Assembly: GCA_018365895.1 (NCBI GenBank)
Contig: JAGZJD010000040.1
Location: 1-22,280 of the forward strand
Length of the DNA stretch: 22,280 bases
DNA from: Lachnospiraceae bacterium
GTDB taxonomy: Bacteria; Bacillota_A; Clostridia; Lachnospirales; Lachnospiraceae
Reading direction: 5' to 3'
Made by a program: the position numbers and the translations under genes. Positions 1-5,549 of this stretch are shown one piece after another (position 1 is the stretch's first letter; every line of letters starts with the position of its first letter). The notes beneath the pieces are model-generated. The model was given only the letters and a program-made list of their open reading frames with translations, did no database searches and was not told where the DNA came from.

Positions 1-73
1 TGATCGGCGCATGTTTCCATACGATTTTCATAACTTCAAATTCAGCTTCAGAAATCTGTGGTAAATCGCTCAT
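1..73 (-). CDS. BlaI/MecI/CopY-family transcriptional repressor, N-terminal 24 codons (partial)
   Basis: The reverse strand reads MSDLPQISEAEFEVMKIVW and continues off the left edge. This is the typical start of BlaI/MecI/CopY winged-helix repressors, which bind dyad operators as dimers and in many systems are inactivated by a membrane sensor protease. The ATG at 73-71 has a clear AAGGAGGG ribosome binding site at 81-88 on the same strand. A near-consensus promoter and a TTAC-N4-GTAA box lie directly upstream, which suggests autoregulation. Only the N-terminus is visible, so the target (beta-lactam, copper or other stress) cannot be told. Family assignment is from the sequence pattern; the regulatory role is inferred. 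Confidence 0.8.
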   Translation of the reverse strand, partial: MSDLPQISEAEFEVMKIVWKHAPI

Positions 74-93
74 TTCAAATCCCTCCTTAAATC

Positions 94-141
94 TTACGGA
101 TGTAATAAATATATTATAGACGTTATTTATGTGGTTGTCAA
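94..141 (-). promoter_or_regulatory. Sigma-A promoter of the BlaI-type gene with operator box at the transcription start
   Basis: On the minus strand, -35 TTGACA (141-136) and -10 TATAAT (118-113) are both perfect and separated by 17 nt. The predicted start near 106 is immediately followed by the dyad TTACATCCGTAA (105-94). The box has the TTAC-N4-GTAA form seen again at 171-182 and 194-205, so binding there would block transcription of the repressor gene itself. Confidence 0.8.
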
Positions 142-157
142 TTTCAGAAAAAACATA

Positions 158-186
158 TTGACTCGAAATCTTACTTGTGTAATAAT
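158..186 (+). promoter_or_regulatory. Candidate divergent plus-strand promoter with no gene downstream
   Basis: TTGACT (158-163) and AATAAT (181-186) are separated by 17 nt and point rightward. The first dyad half (167-184) lies in the spacer and the second downstream of the -10, an arrangement suited to repression. No start codon with a ribosome binding site follows; transcription would run antisense into the 3' end of the XRE gene. It may be the orphaned promoter of a lost BlaI target. The -10 match is only moderate. Confidence 0.4.
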
Positions 187-209
187 TGAAATATTACAAG
201 AGTAAGATT
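167..209. promoter_or_regulatory. Double operator: 18-bp inverted repeat made of two TTAC-N4-GTAA boxes
   Basis: The arms AATCTTACTTGTGTAATA (167-184) and TATTACAAGAGTAAGATT (192-209) are inverted copies matching at 16 of 18 positions around a 7-nt spacer. Each arm itself contains a TTAC-N4-GTAA box (171-182 and 194-205), the same form as the box at the BlaI-type gene's start site. Cooperative binding of two repressor dimers to one region is known for BlaI/MecI regulators. Use by this particular regulator is inferred. Confidence 0.6.
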
Positions 210-218
210 TGTAGAAGG

Positions 219-262
219 CAACAAAAAGAAAAGAACCAGAATCACAACGGATTGGCTGGTTC
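219..262 (-). terminator. Rho-independent terminator of the XRE regulator gene
   Basis: Read on the minus strand, GAACCAG (262-256) pairs with CTGGTTC (239-233), followed by TTTTCTTTTTGTT (232-220). It begins two bases after the stop codon of the gene at 265-612. Confidence 0.75.
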
Positions 263-264
263 CT

Positions 265-612
265 TTACTCGTTTGAATTACCTCTTTTATGTATAAGTGT
301 TAAGAGGTATTCAATTGCTGGAAGAATCTCGGCTGCCTCTTGCTCATCACATTCCTGTAGCATCAATAACAGTTTTTGTTTTTTCAACCCGTCCGTAGCA
401 GTGTCAGGGTGGAAAATACGGTCTGCAGGAATGTGTAAATAAGCGATGATCTGGCACAATACTTCGAACTTGGGATTCCCACGGTCGTTTTCAATATTCA
501 GTATTGTACGTTCATCACAACCTATTTGTTCAGCTAATGCTGCTTGACATAGATGGGCTTCTTCTCTGGCAGCCCGAACTACCTTCGCAAGATTTTTTAC
601 ATAGTCATGCAT
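265..612 (-). CDS. XRE-family helix-turn-helix transcriptional regulator (115 aa)
   Basis: A small DNA-binding regulator with an N-terminal Cro/CI-type HTH at about residues 8-65: the pattern LCQAALAEQIGCDERTILNIEN matches the scanning and recognition helices, and KFEVLCQIIAYLHIPADRIF is the usual third part. The C-terminal 45 residues are rich in charged and Leu residues and may serve dimerisation. The ATG at 612 follows GAGGTG at 625-620. A TTGACT/TGTACT promoter lies upstream (698-670), and a TTTAC/GTAAA dyad at 634-651 could be an autoregulatory operator. The gene sits between the BlaI-type gene and the IS110 element and shares their strand. Such regulators are common in mobile and accessory DNA; the target is unknown. 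Confidence 0.85.
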   Translation of the reverse strand: MHDYVKNLAKVVRAAREEAHLCQAALAEQIGCDERTILNIENDRGNPKFEVLCQIIAYLHIPADRIFHPDTATDGLKKQKLLLMLQECDEQEAAEILPAIEYLLTLIHKRGNSNE

Positions 613-633
613 TACAATTCACCTCAGTGCTAG

Positions 634-698
634 TTTACACTACAGGGTAAATATTATGAATTACAATAGAGTACAGGTGACAAACTATAAATAGTCAA
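634..698 (-). promoter_or_regulatory. Promoter and candidate operator of the XRE gene
   Basis: On the minus strand, -35 TTGACT (698-693) and -10 TGTACT (675-670) are separated by 17 nt. Just downstream of the predicted start lies the dyad TTTAC-N8-GTAAA (634-651), placed where a repressor would block the polymerase. The -10 is only moderately good and the operator is inferred. Confidence 0.45.
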
Positions 699-748
699 GA
701 CCTTTTTAATAAAAATATTAAATGGTAAAAAAGGGTAACTTTAATAGA

Positions 749-776
749 CCATCTGAATACATCGCATTTCGGATGG
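749..776. repeat. Hairpin downstream of the IS110 transposase gene
   Basis: CCATCTGAA (749-757) pairs with TTCGGATGG (768-776) through nine pairs including one G-T, with a 10-nt loop. It lies 28 bp past the transposase stop codon. It may be part of the element's right end or the pre-insertion target, since IS110 elements often target palindromic sites. There is no T-run after it on the minus strand, so it is not a standard terminator. Confidence 0.4.
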
Positions 777-803
777 GACAGATAAATGTATGCAGAGTAG
801 ATA

Positions 804-1979
804 TTAGCGAAGTTTCTGAGTGTTAAAGTCTATATCTTGCCTCTCCAATGCATAGATGACTCTGATCAGTTTCTTTGCTACATGTGTAACGGCTACTCGA
901 TGTTTTTTGCCTTCTGCACGTTTCTTTGCGTAATAGGTTGCAAAGGTCAAATCAAAACGGATTAGAGGAAGGCAAGCATTAAGAAGTACGTATCGGAGCT
1001 GTGACGAACCATGTTTCACCATTCTGCCTCCGTGAGATTCCGTTCCGGAATCATTTACTCCAGGCTCAATTCCGGCAAATGCAAGCATCTGACCGGGATT
1101 AGAAAAGTTAGAAATATCACCATATTCAGCATAAATAACAGCGGCTGAAATTGGACCGATTCCCGGAATGGTCAGATAATGAGGATGTACTTCTTCAATA
1201 AATTTATGAATCTCAGATTCCAAAGTATCGATTTCTTTGACCAGCGATTTGTAGAGGGTTAATAAACTGTTCAATTCAATGTCAAAGATAGAATTGTTGA
1301 CACCAACTGTATTGGCAGCAAGTTCCTTTAAACAGAGAAACTGCTGAATAGAAAACTTCCCTCTGGAAATGCAACGTAACTTGTCATAAGAAGCAGAATT
1401 CATGCGTGCCATTTTCTCAGCAGAACCATAGTTTTCAAGCAGATACAAAGCCGTTTTGGAAAGTCTTTCATTAAAAAATGGCTTAAATTCTGGGAAAGTA
1501 TGGTCTAAGACATTGGTGATTTTTACAAGATAAAAAGAACGTTGACGAATTAATCGATTTCGTAAACGAGTTAGTGACTTTAAAGAATAAGAGTGGTAAA
1601 ATCCTTTTGAATGGGGTTTGTACTCAACAGTCATTAACCACCGAGCTATTGATTCGCAGTCAACAGAGTCGGTTTTGGTTCGCCTCAAGGTCGTAGACTT
1701 TTTGTATTCCTTGATAAGGACTGGATTAACTTCCATGAAGCTGTGGTGGGCATTTTCAAGGAAGAGTTCAAGATTGAGGGCATAATGGGCTGTTGATTCA
1801 AACCCTATTTTTATATCCTCAGGATTGGAGAGAGAATTTAAAACAGTAAGTAGTTCTTCAAAACCTGCTTTATCATTTTTAAAAGTGAATTTTGAAACTA
1901 CTTTTTGATCAGCTGCAGATATAATGCAGCAATCGTGCTTGTACTTGGAAATATCAATTCCAACAAAGTACATGGACAT
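804..1979 (-). CDS. IS110-family DEDD transposase (391 aa)
   Basis: This is the RNA-guided recombinase of an IS110 element. The N-terminal RuvC-like DEDD domain shows D9 (VGIDISK), E61 (GFES) and D104/D107 (KTDSVDCES). A helical middle region follows, and the C-terminal Tnp_20 domain has IPGIGPISAAVI (271-282), a helix-hairpin-helix-like stretch, and the GGRMVKHGSSQLR motif holding the likely catalytic Ser (S325 or S326). The length and all key motifs are as in active family members, and there is no frameshift, so the enzyme looks intact. The ATG at 1979 has AGGAGG at 1994-1989 with 9-nt spacing; the in-frame ATG two codons later is a less likely start. In the family, transposase acts with the bridge RNA made from the adjacent noncoding end. 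Confidence 0.95.
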   Translation of the reverse strand: MSMYFVGIDISKYKHDCCIISAADQKVVSKFTFKNDKAGFEELLTVLNSLSNPEDIKIGFESTAHYALNLELFLENAHHSFMEVNPVLIKEYKKSTTLRRTKTDSVDCESIARWLMTVEYKPHSKGFYHSYSLKSLTRLRNRLIRQRSFYLVKITNVLDHTFPEFKPFFNERLSKTALYLLENYGSAEKMARMNSASYDKLRCISRGKFSIQQFLCLKELAANTVGVNNSIFDIELNSLLTLYKSLVKEIDTLESEIHKFIEEVHPHYLTIPGIGPISAAVIYAEYGDISNFSNPGQMLAFAGIEPGVNDSGTESHGGRMVKHGSSQLRYVLLNACLPLIRFDLTFATYYAKKRAEGKKHRVAVTHVAKKLIRVIYALERQDIDFNTQKLR

Positions 1980-2006
1980 AGAAATATACCTCCTGAATTA
2001 GTATTT

Positions 2007-2166
2007 AGGCACTGAAGTCTTCCACAGAGAATTCGACTGTGTAAACACGTAAATAGAAACGTCAAGCGTTAACAAACTAATTACCAGTAATAGACGAAAA
2101 GCTGTGGTCTGAGACACCTCGGAACAGTCAAAGCTGTAATAACATAGAAACAGATCCACAGTGCCT
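2007..2166 (-). ncRNA. Predicted IS110 bridge RNA / structured 5' leader
   Basis: The 8-nt segments AGGCACTG (2007-2014) and CAGTGCCT (2159-2166) are perfect reverse complements and would close a 160-nt RNA. On the minus strand the domain nearest the 5' end pairs CTGTGGATCTG (2161-2151) with CAGACCACAG (2111-2102), with a small bulge. Inside it lies an ACAG/CTGT hairpin (2137-2134 with 2127-2124) flanked by unpaired stretches, a shape like a guide loop. A second hairpin, CACAG/CTGTG (2023-2027 and 2037-2041), and a small AACG/CGTT hairpin (2058-2070) lie towards the transposase. The location between the element end and transposase matches known IS110 bridge RNAs. The fold was judged by eye; loop assignments to target or donor are not possible here. 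Confidence 0.6.
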
Positions 2167-2172
2167 TTTCAA

Positions 2173-2181
2173 ACTATATCA
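2173..2181 (-). promoter_or_regulatory. Extended -10 promoter for bridge RNA and transposase
   Basis: The minus strand reads TGATATAGT (2181-2173), an extended -10 (TGn plus TATAGT). The start predicted 6-7 nt downstream falls at about 2166, exactly the first base of the closing stem of the predicted RNA. No good -35 is visible, which fits an extended -10 promoter. Confidence 0.5.
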
Positions 2182-2223
2182 GAGATGGATTTAAATACCC
2201 AGAGTTAATCTGGAGAAAGGAAA

Positions 2224-2253
2224 AATCCAATTACCATCTAAGATAATTGGATT
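2224..2253. repeat. AT-rich 10-bp inverted repeat beside the IS110 element
   Basis: AATCCAATTA (2224-2233) and TAATTGGATT (2244-2253) are perfect inverted copies with a 10-nt spacer. It lies just outside or at the element's likely right end. It could be an operator or part of the target site. It has no T-run and is not a terminator. Confidence 0.5.
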
Positions 2254-2299
2254 ATACGTATAAGATGAAACGAACTACACCATAAAAAGGAGAAATCAC

Positions 2300-2365
2300 A
2301 TGGAAGCAAGGAAACAGCATAGAATACGATGTTTGTTGAAGTTACTGAAATTTGCTCATGGATAA
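2300..2365 (+). CDS. Small basic ORF (21 codons), possible leader peptide
   Basis: ATG at 2300 is preceded by AAAAAGGAG (2284-2292) with 7-nt spacing, a strong ribosome binding site. The peptide is very basic (MEARKQHRIRCLLK...) with a Leu/Phe-rich end, stopping at TAA 2363-2365. Eleven bases later a perfect terminator-like hairpin begins, and a second gene (DUF3825) starts after it. The order strong RBS, short peptide, terminator, next gene is that of a ribosome-controlled attenuator, but an anti-terminator pairing was not found by eye. It could also be the stub of a larger gene cut by rearrangement. I do not recognise the peptide. Confidence 0.4.
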   Translation: MEARKQHRIRCLLKLLKFAHG

Positions 2366-2375
2366 AAATGCATTG

Positions 2376-2430
2376 ATAGGTGTATCGCAATTCACAGAAC
2401 GATAGAATTGCGATACACCTATTTTATATT
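2376..2430 (+). terminator. Long perfect hairpin followed by a T-rich tail
   Basis: AGGTGTATCGCAATTC (2378-2393) and GAATTGCGATACACCT (2405-2420) pair perfectly over 16 bp, extended to 18 by flanking A-T pairs, with an 11-nt loop. ATTTTATATTT follows. It looks like an intrinsic terminator on the plus strand, although the T-run is interrupted. It lies between the 21-codon ORF and the DUF3825 fragment and overlaps an in-frame TTG (2408) that is therefore unlikely to be a start. Confidence 0.65.
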
Positions 2431-2458
2431 TCAAGAGAAAACAAAAAGGAGGCTCATG

Positions 2459-2983
2459 ATGAAAGAGATGGAAGCAAAGACAGAAAACAGATATGAGTAC
2501 AAGAAACCACAGGAAAAGAGGAAACAGATGATAGCACCGGATTTATTTGAATTTGCATATGTACCGGATTGGTATGGACATTTAGCGGAATTGGAGAGGT
2601 TGGCATTGCCGGAATCATGGAAGTTCCGAAAGCCGAACCGGGAAACAAAGAATACAGACACTCCCATTTTAGAACGTTACATACATACAATTTTTCGCAA
2701 GCAGGTTATTGACTTTAATTCAGAAAGTGATCCAAGAAAAGCAGACAGTATTATTCATTTGGAAAACGAATGCGTCTGCTTCCATACTGGATTATACACA
2801 TCTCAGTACAAGGGGATTTATGGTTATTTTGAAAGAAACAATTTTTCGGATTCTTTAAGAGATTGGTATTTTAGAGGTTTTTGTGATGAACTGTCTCCAA
2901 AGTTAAGATACATCGAGCCATTACCACAAAAGCCCGTCTATCATATGGCGCAGAGTGGCATTAACTTTAATCCAGGAGCCGAT
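2459..2983 (+). pseudogene. DUF3825-family protein, 3'-truncated fragment
   Basis: The best start is ATG 2459, 6 nt after AAGGAGG (2446-2452); the adjacent ATG 2456 is too close. The protein has the DUF3825 pattern: DLFEFAYVPDW near the start, ILERYIHTIF, VCFHTGLYTSQYKGIYGYF and WYFRGFCDE, then IEPLPQKPVYH. These proteins occur in Firmicutes and are sometimes linked to RNA-binding or defence contexts; no biochemical role is established to my knowledge. Family members continue for several dozen residues beyond this point. Here the frame enters sequence that in the next frame encodes serine-recombinase residues, so the 3' end is lost. The fused frame runs on to a stop at 3047-3049 with non-homologous residues. 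Confidence 0.7.
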
Positions 2984-3788
2984 TGTGGTGCGGTTGTATC
3001 AGGAATTTTTGGATGGAAAAACAACGGATTACATCAAGAGGATTTTTGAAAAAGAGGGAGTTCGGAACTGGGATGGCGGTACGAAATGGCAGGCGACAAC
3101 CTTAATGAGTATGTTAGAGAATGAAAAATACAAAGGTGATGCATTGCTGCAGAAAAGTTATACGGTGGACTTCCTTACCAAGAAGCGGACGCAGAACAAA
3201 GGGGAAATCCAGATGTTTTATGTGGAGGATGACCACGATGCCATCATTTCAAAGCGGATTTGGGAATGTGTACAGCTTGAAATAAAACGCAGGAAAAAGT
3301 ATCTGGAGGAGCATGGGACAAACTCCTATTCTCACCGGCCGGAAAGCAATCCATTCGCATCCAAGACAATTTGCGGAGACTGCAATAAGGTATTTGTACG
3401 GAAAGGCTGGCGGAGCAGCACGGGCGTTGACCGTAAGGTATGGCAGTGCAGTGAACGCTACAAGATCAAAGGAGTCATGGGATGTGCCAACCGCCACGTA
3501 GAGGAAGAAACGCTGATAAAGGCATATCTGATGGCTTGGAATGCATTGGTGGAGAACCGAGAGGATTTCATGGAGCAGTGGACGGAACAGCTGCAGAGCG
3601 AGAACCTATTGGAAGGTTATCGGGCAGAGAAGTTCATAGAATATACGGATGGGGCAGAGCCTTTGACGGAGATGGACACGGACTTCATGCTGAAAACACT
3701 GGACCACATCAAAGTTTTTGAGGATAGGACATTGTTGGTGGTGTTCCTGGACGGAACGGAGATTGAATGTAAAAATGAAGAGGAGTAA
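2964..3788 (+). pseudogene. Large serine recombinase, C-terminal remnant without catalytic domain
   Basis: The frame from 2985 gives VVRLYQEFLDGKTTDYIKR, the middle of a recombinase domain (PF07508), then a zinc-ribbon region with ICGDCNKVF, VWQC and GCANRH (PF13408 type) and the charged C-terminal tail common in integrases of mobile elements. The N-terminal resolvase domain with the nucleophilic Ser is absent, so the product cannot recombine DNA. Homology seems to begin slightly upstream in the DUF3825 frame: FNPGAD joined to VVRLYQEF makes the family's usual NPEEA-VVR pattern if one T at 2983/2984 is removed. This indicates a 1-nt frameshift as well as truncation. A terminator follows directly. 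Probably the left-over end of an integrative element. Confidence 0.8.
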
Positions 3789-3796
3789 GAAAAGAT

Positions 3797-3833
3797 GCCG
3801 ATTGGGAGTTGCGATTCCTGATCGGCTTTTTTT
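3797..3833 (+). terminator. Rho-independent terminator after the recombinase remnant
   Basis: GCCGAT (3797-3802) pairs with ATCGGC (3821-3826), followed by seven T (3827-3833). It begins 8 nt after the stop codon. Confidence 0.8.
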
Positions 3834-3848
3834 CTTGCTCTTTTGCAG

Positions 3849-3879
3849 ATGGTAAAATAGCAGGTAATATGGTAAAATA
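3849..3879. repeat. 11-bp direct repeat ATGGTAAAATA, 20-bp period
   Basis: ATGGTAAAATA occurs at 3849-3859 and 3869-3879, offset by 20 bp (about two helical turns), with a further GGTAA at 3863. It lies upstream of the HamA-like gene and may be a regulatory site, or simply a short duplication. Confidence 0.4.
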
Positions 3880-3915
3880 TAGTTGAATTACTTTTGGTGC
3901 AAAGGAGAGAAAATT

Positions 3916-4543
3916 GTGGAAATAAGTTTAAAAGAATCAGATTTTTTAGAATCTTTTGATTTATTATGGTCGAAAGACTTAGATAAATACAAAAAAAATA
4001 AGCTAAATCTATTTGTATTAAAAATTAATTCTAATGAGTTTGACTATGATTTATTAATTAATAGATATGCTCCTTGACCCGGTAATTGATTATTCCATAT
4101 CAAGGCAAGTAAAAGAAAGATATAAAAATAGACCGGCAACTCTTTCTAAGAAAGCAAGAGAAAAGTTTGTGGAATACGCCAGAAATAATGGTGAGTTAGG
4201 AGAGCTTTTATTGTTTTGTTTTTTAGAAACACACTTAGGAGCACCCAAAATTCTTACAAAATTGGAATTGAAAACCTCTACGAGCCATTATGTAAATGGT
4301 GCGGATGGAGTACACTTTTTAAAACTACCAGACGGGAATTACCAATTAATATTCGGTGAATCAAAAACATATCAAGATATAGATGGAGCTATTAGGGATG
4401 CGTTTAAGTCCATATATAATTTTAAGAATGGAATAAATGATAAGGGTAATCAAAAGAGTGGTATACAATACGAAAAGAGTTTGATCAGCGATAATTTATT
4501 TAAGGAAGCGTTCTCAGATGAAGAAAGAGATTTTTTAATATGA
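3916..4543 (+). pseudogene. hamA: HamA-like nuclease of Hachiman anti-phage defence (DUF1837), frameshifted and truncated
   Basis: The second part (4067-4543) carries the DUF1837 core: GELGELLLFCFLETHLGAPKI, then VNGADGVHFL and LIFGESKTY, which supply the D...ExK residues of the PD-(D/E)xK-like nuclease in HamA. The first part starts at GTG 3916 after AAAGGAGA (3901-3908) and reads to a stop at 4075-4077 (NRYAP). Homology continues in another frame (LLDPVIDYSIS), so a frameshift lies around 4058-4078. The protein then stops at DEERDFLI, short of the family's end, exactly where another gene's remnant begins. In Hachiman, HamA works with the helicase HamB; no helicase gene follows. Codons are AT-rich compared with the chromosomal genes to the right. 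Identification is from motif recognition. Confidence 0.7.
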
Positions 4544-4787
4544 AGACAGTATTTCTTTATGTGAGAAATATGGGCTTTTTGATGTGATATCCGGAGTATT
4601 GGTCGGAAAACCTATAGATGAAACCTATTCCACTGAGTACTGCGACCTGCTGGTAAAGGTTATCAACAAACCGGAACTTCCGATATTGTACAATATCAAT
4701 ATCGGACATGCGACTCCCAGATGTATTATTCCGTTTGGAGTAAATGCGCATGTAGATGCAGAGCAACAGGTAATCTCTTTTGAATAA
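4539..4787 (+). pseudogene. LD-carboxypeptidase / MccF-like (peptidase S66), C-terminal remnant
   Basis: The open frame from 4539 reads YEDSISLCEKYGLFDVISG, then VLVGKPIDE, and ends NINIGHATPRCIIPFG followed by about 15 residues. The GKPxDE block and the GHATPRCIIPFG block are hallmarks of the C-terminal domain of S66 serine peptidases, which cleave LD-peptide bonds in cell-wall peptides or inactivate microcin-C-type compounds. The N-terminal two thirds, with the nucleophilic Ser, is absent. The frame opens at the base where the HamA-like reading frame closes, so the two remnants are joined at about 4536-4543. No start codon with a ribosome binding site is present, so it is probably not expressed. 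Confidence 0.8.
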
Positions 4788-4870
4788 TCAGCAGCCGATT
4801 AGCTAAATCTATTATCAATAATGGTGGAATAATAGAAAATGAAGTGTTAGAAGAGGGAAACAAGATCTGA
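4784..4870 (+). pseudogene. Short C-terminal-like protein fragment, unrecognised
   Basis: In the frame following the S66 stop codon there are 28 codons reading ISSRLAKSIINNGG and ending EVLEEGNKI before TGA 4868-4870. The composition is protein-like and lacks a start, suggesting the 3' end of yet another deleted gene. I do not recognise the family. It could be chance. Confidence 0.3.
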
Positions 4871-4886
4871 TAGGAGATTATAAAAG

Positions 4887-5432
4887 ATGACTGATAATAT
4901 AAGAATTAGACTTCTAACCCCTTCGGATATATACCCTGAAATGTTAGAACAGTTCCAACATAAACAGATAATATCTAACAAATGGATAAAAAGCGAAGGT
5001 CGTTATGAACTGATAAAAACTTACGAAATTCGTGAGTGGAGTCAAGAGAAGAAGATATGGATATCCCAATATTTATGTCAACAAATGAATAGAGGTGGTT
5101 TTGCTGCTGGAGCTTTCTGCAATGATCAAATTGTTGGTTTTTCTTGTATAGATGGTATCTTGCAAGGTACAGCAGAAAAATACGCAAACTTAACAATGCT
5201 TTTTGTAGATGATGAGTGGAAACGAAAAGGTGTTGGGAGAAAATTATTCAAACAAATGTCTCTATCTGCTGAAAATATGGGAGCGAATAAAATATTTATT
5301 TCAGCAATTCCATCTTCCGATACAATATCTTTTTATTTCAACATGGGATGTTTGGATGCAAAATGGATAATAGAAAGTTTTGTTGATACCGAAAAGGATC
5401 GGTATTTAGAATATGATTTGAAAAGAAACTGA
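4887..5432 (+). CDS. GNAT-family N-acetyltransferase (181 aa)
   Basis: The acetyl-CoA binding motif is visible at residues 107-120: FVDDEWKRKGVGRKLF, with R113-K-G-V-G-R118 being the R/QxxGxG/A loop that grips the pyrophosphate. Before it lie GAFCNDQIVGFSCIDG and YANLTMLF, the central beta strands; after it IFISAIPSSDTISFYFNMGC, the usual end of the fold. The ORF is complete, with ATG 4887 following AGGAG (4872-4876, 10-nt spacing). It transfers an acetyl group to an unknown amine substrate. It is the only intact-looking gene between the IS110 element and the AraC-type regulator, in an AT-rich run of pseudogenes. Confidence 0.85.
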   Translation: MTDNIRIRLLTPSDIYPEMLEQFQHKQIISNKWIKSEGRYELIKTYEIREWSQEKKIWISQYLCQQMNRGGFAAGAFCNDQIVGFSCIDGILQGTAEKYANLTMLFVDDEWKRKGVGRKLFKQMSLSAENMGANKIFISAIPSSDTISFYFNMGCLDAKWIIESFVDTEKDRYLEYDLKRN

Positions 5433-5523
5433 TTTCTCTCTCAAATGTCGAGGACTTATTACCCGTCGAAAAAACAGAGTGGCATTCCGTCTTGAAGTTA
5501 CAGAACTTGCAGAGAGGAACTAA
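5431..5523 (+). other. Open stretch with possible protein remnant
   Basis: Between the two GNAT genes one frame reads GLITRRKNRVAFRLEVTELA and stops at TAA 5521-5523, without start or ribosome binding site. It may be the tail of another lost gene. Another frame through the same bases is also open, so the evidence is weak. Confidence 0.2.
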
Positions 5524-5549
5524 GACAAATCTAATTTTGGAGGTAAACG

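Larger units (their letters stand above)
700..2200 (-). mobile_element. IS110-family insertion sequence (ends approximate)
   Basis: A single DEDD transposase gene is preceded by a structured noncoding region of about 200 bp and followed by a short 3' flank. IS110 elements lack terminal inverted repeats and obvious target duplications, so the ends cannot be read from the sequence; the coordinates here are rounded. The left limit lies between the XRE promoter (about 698) and the transposase stop (804). The right limit lies somewhere beyond the predicted promoter at 2181 and probably before the sORF at 2300. The long 5' noncoding region and short 3' side fit the IS110 group rather than the IS1111 group. 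Confidence 0.75.

Noticed and set aside
167..209. Inverted repeat as a terminal inverted repeat of a transposon
   Set aside because: The arms are only 7 bp apart with no cargo, and their TTAC-N4-GTAA boxes recur at the repressor gene's start site, so operators explain them better.
2408..2458. Upstream TTG start for the DUF3825 fragment
   Set aside because: The TTG is inside the terminator hairpin; ATG 2459 follows AAGGAGG at a normal distance.
4539..4787. S66-like segment as the natural C-terminus of the HamA-like protein
   Set aside because: The GHATPRCIIPFG and VGKPIDE blocks belong to LD-carboxypeptidases and not to DUF1837, and the frames differ at the joint.
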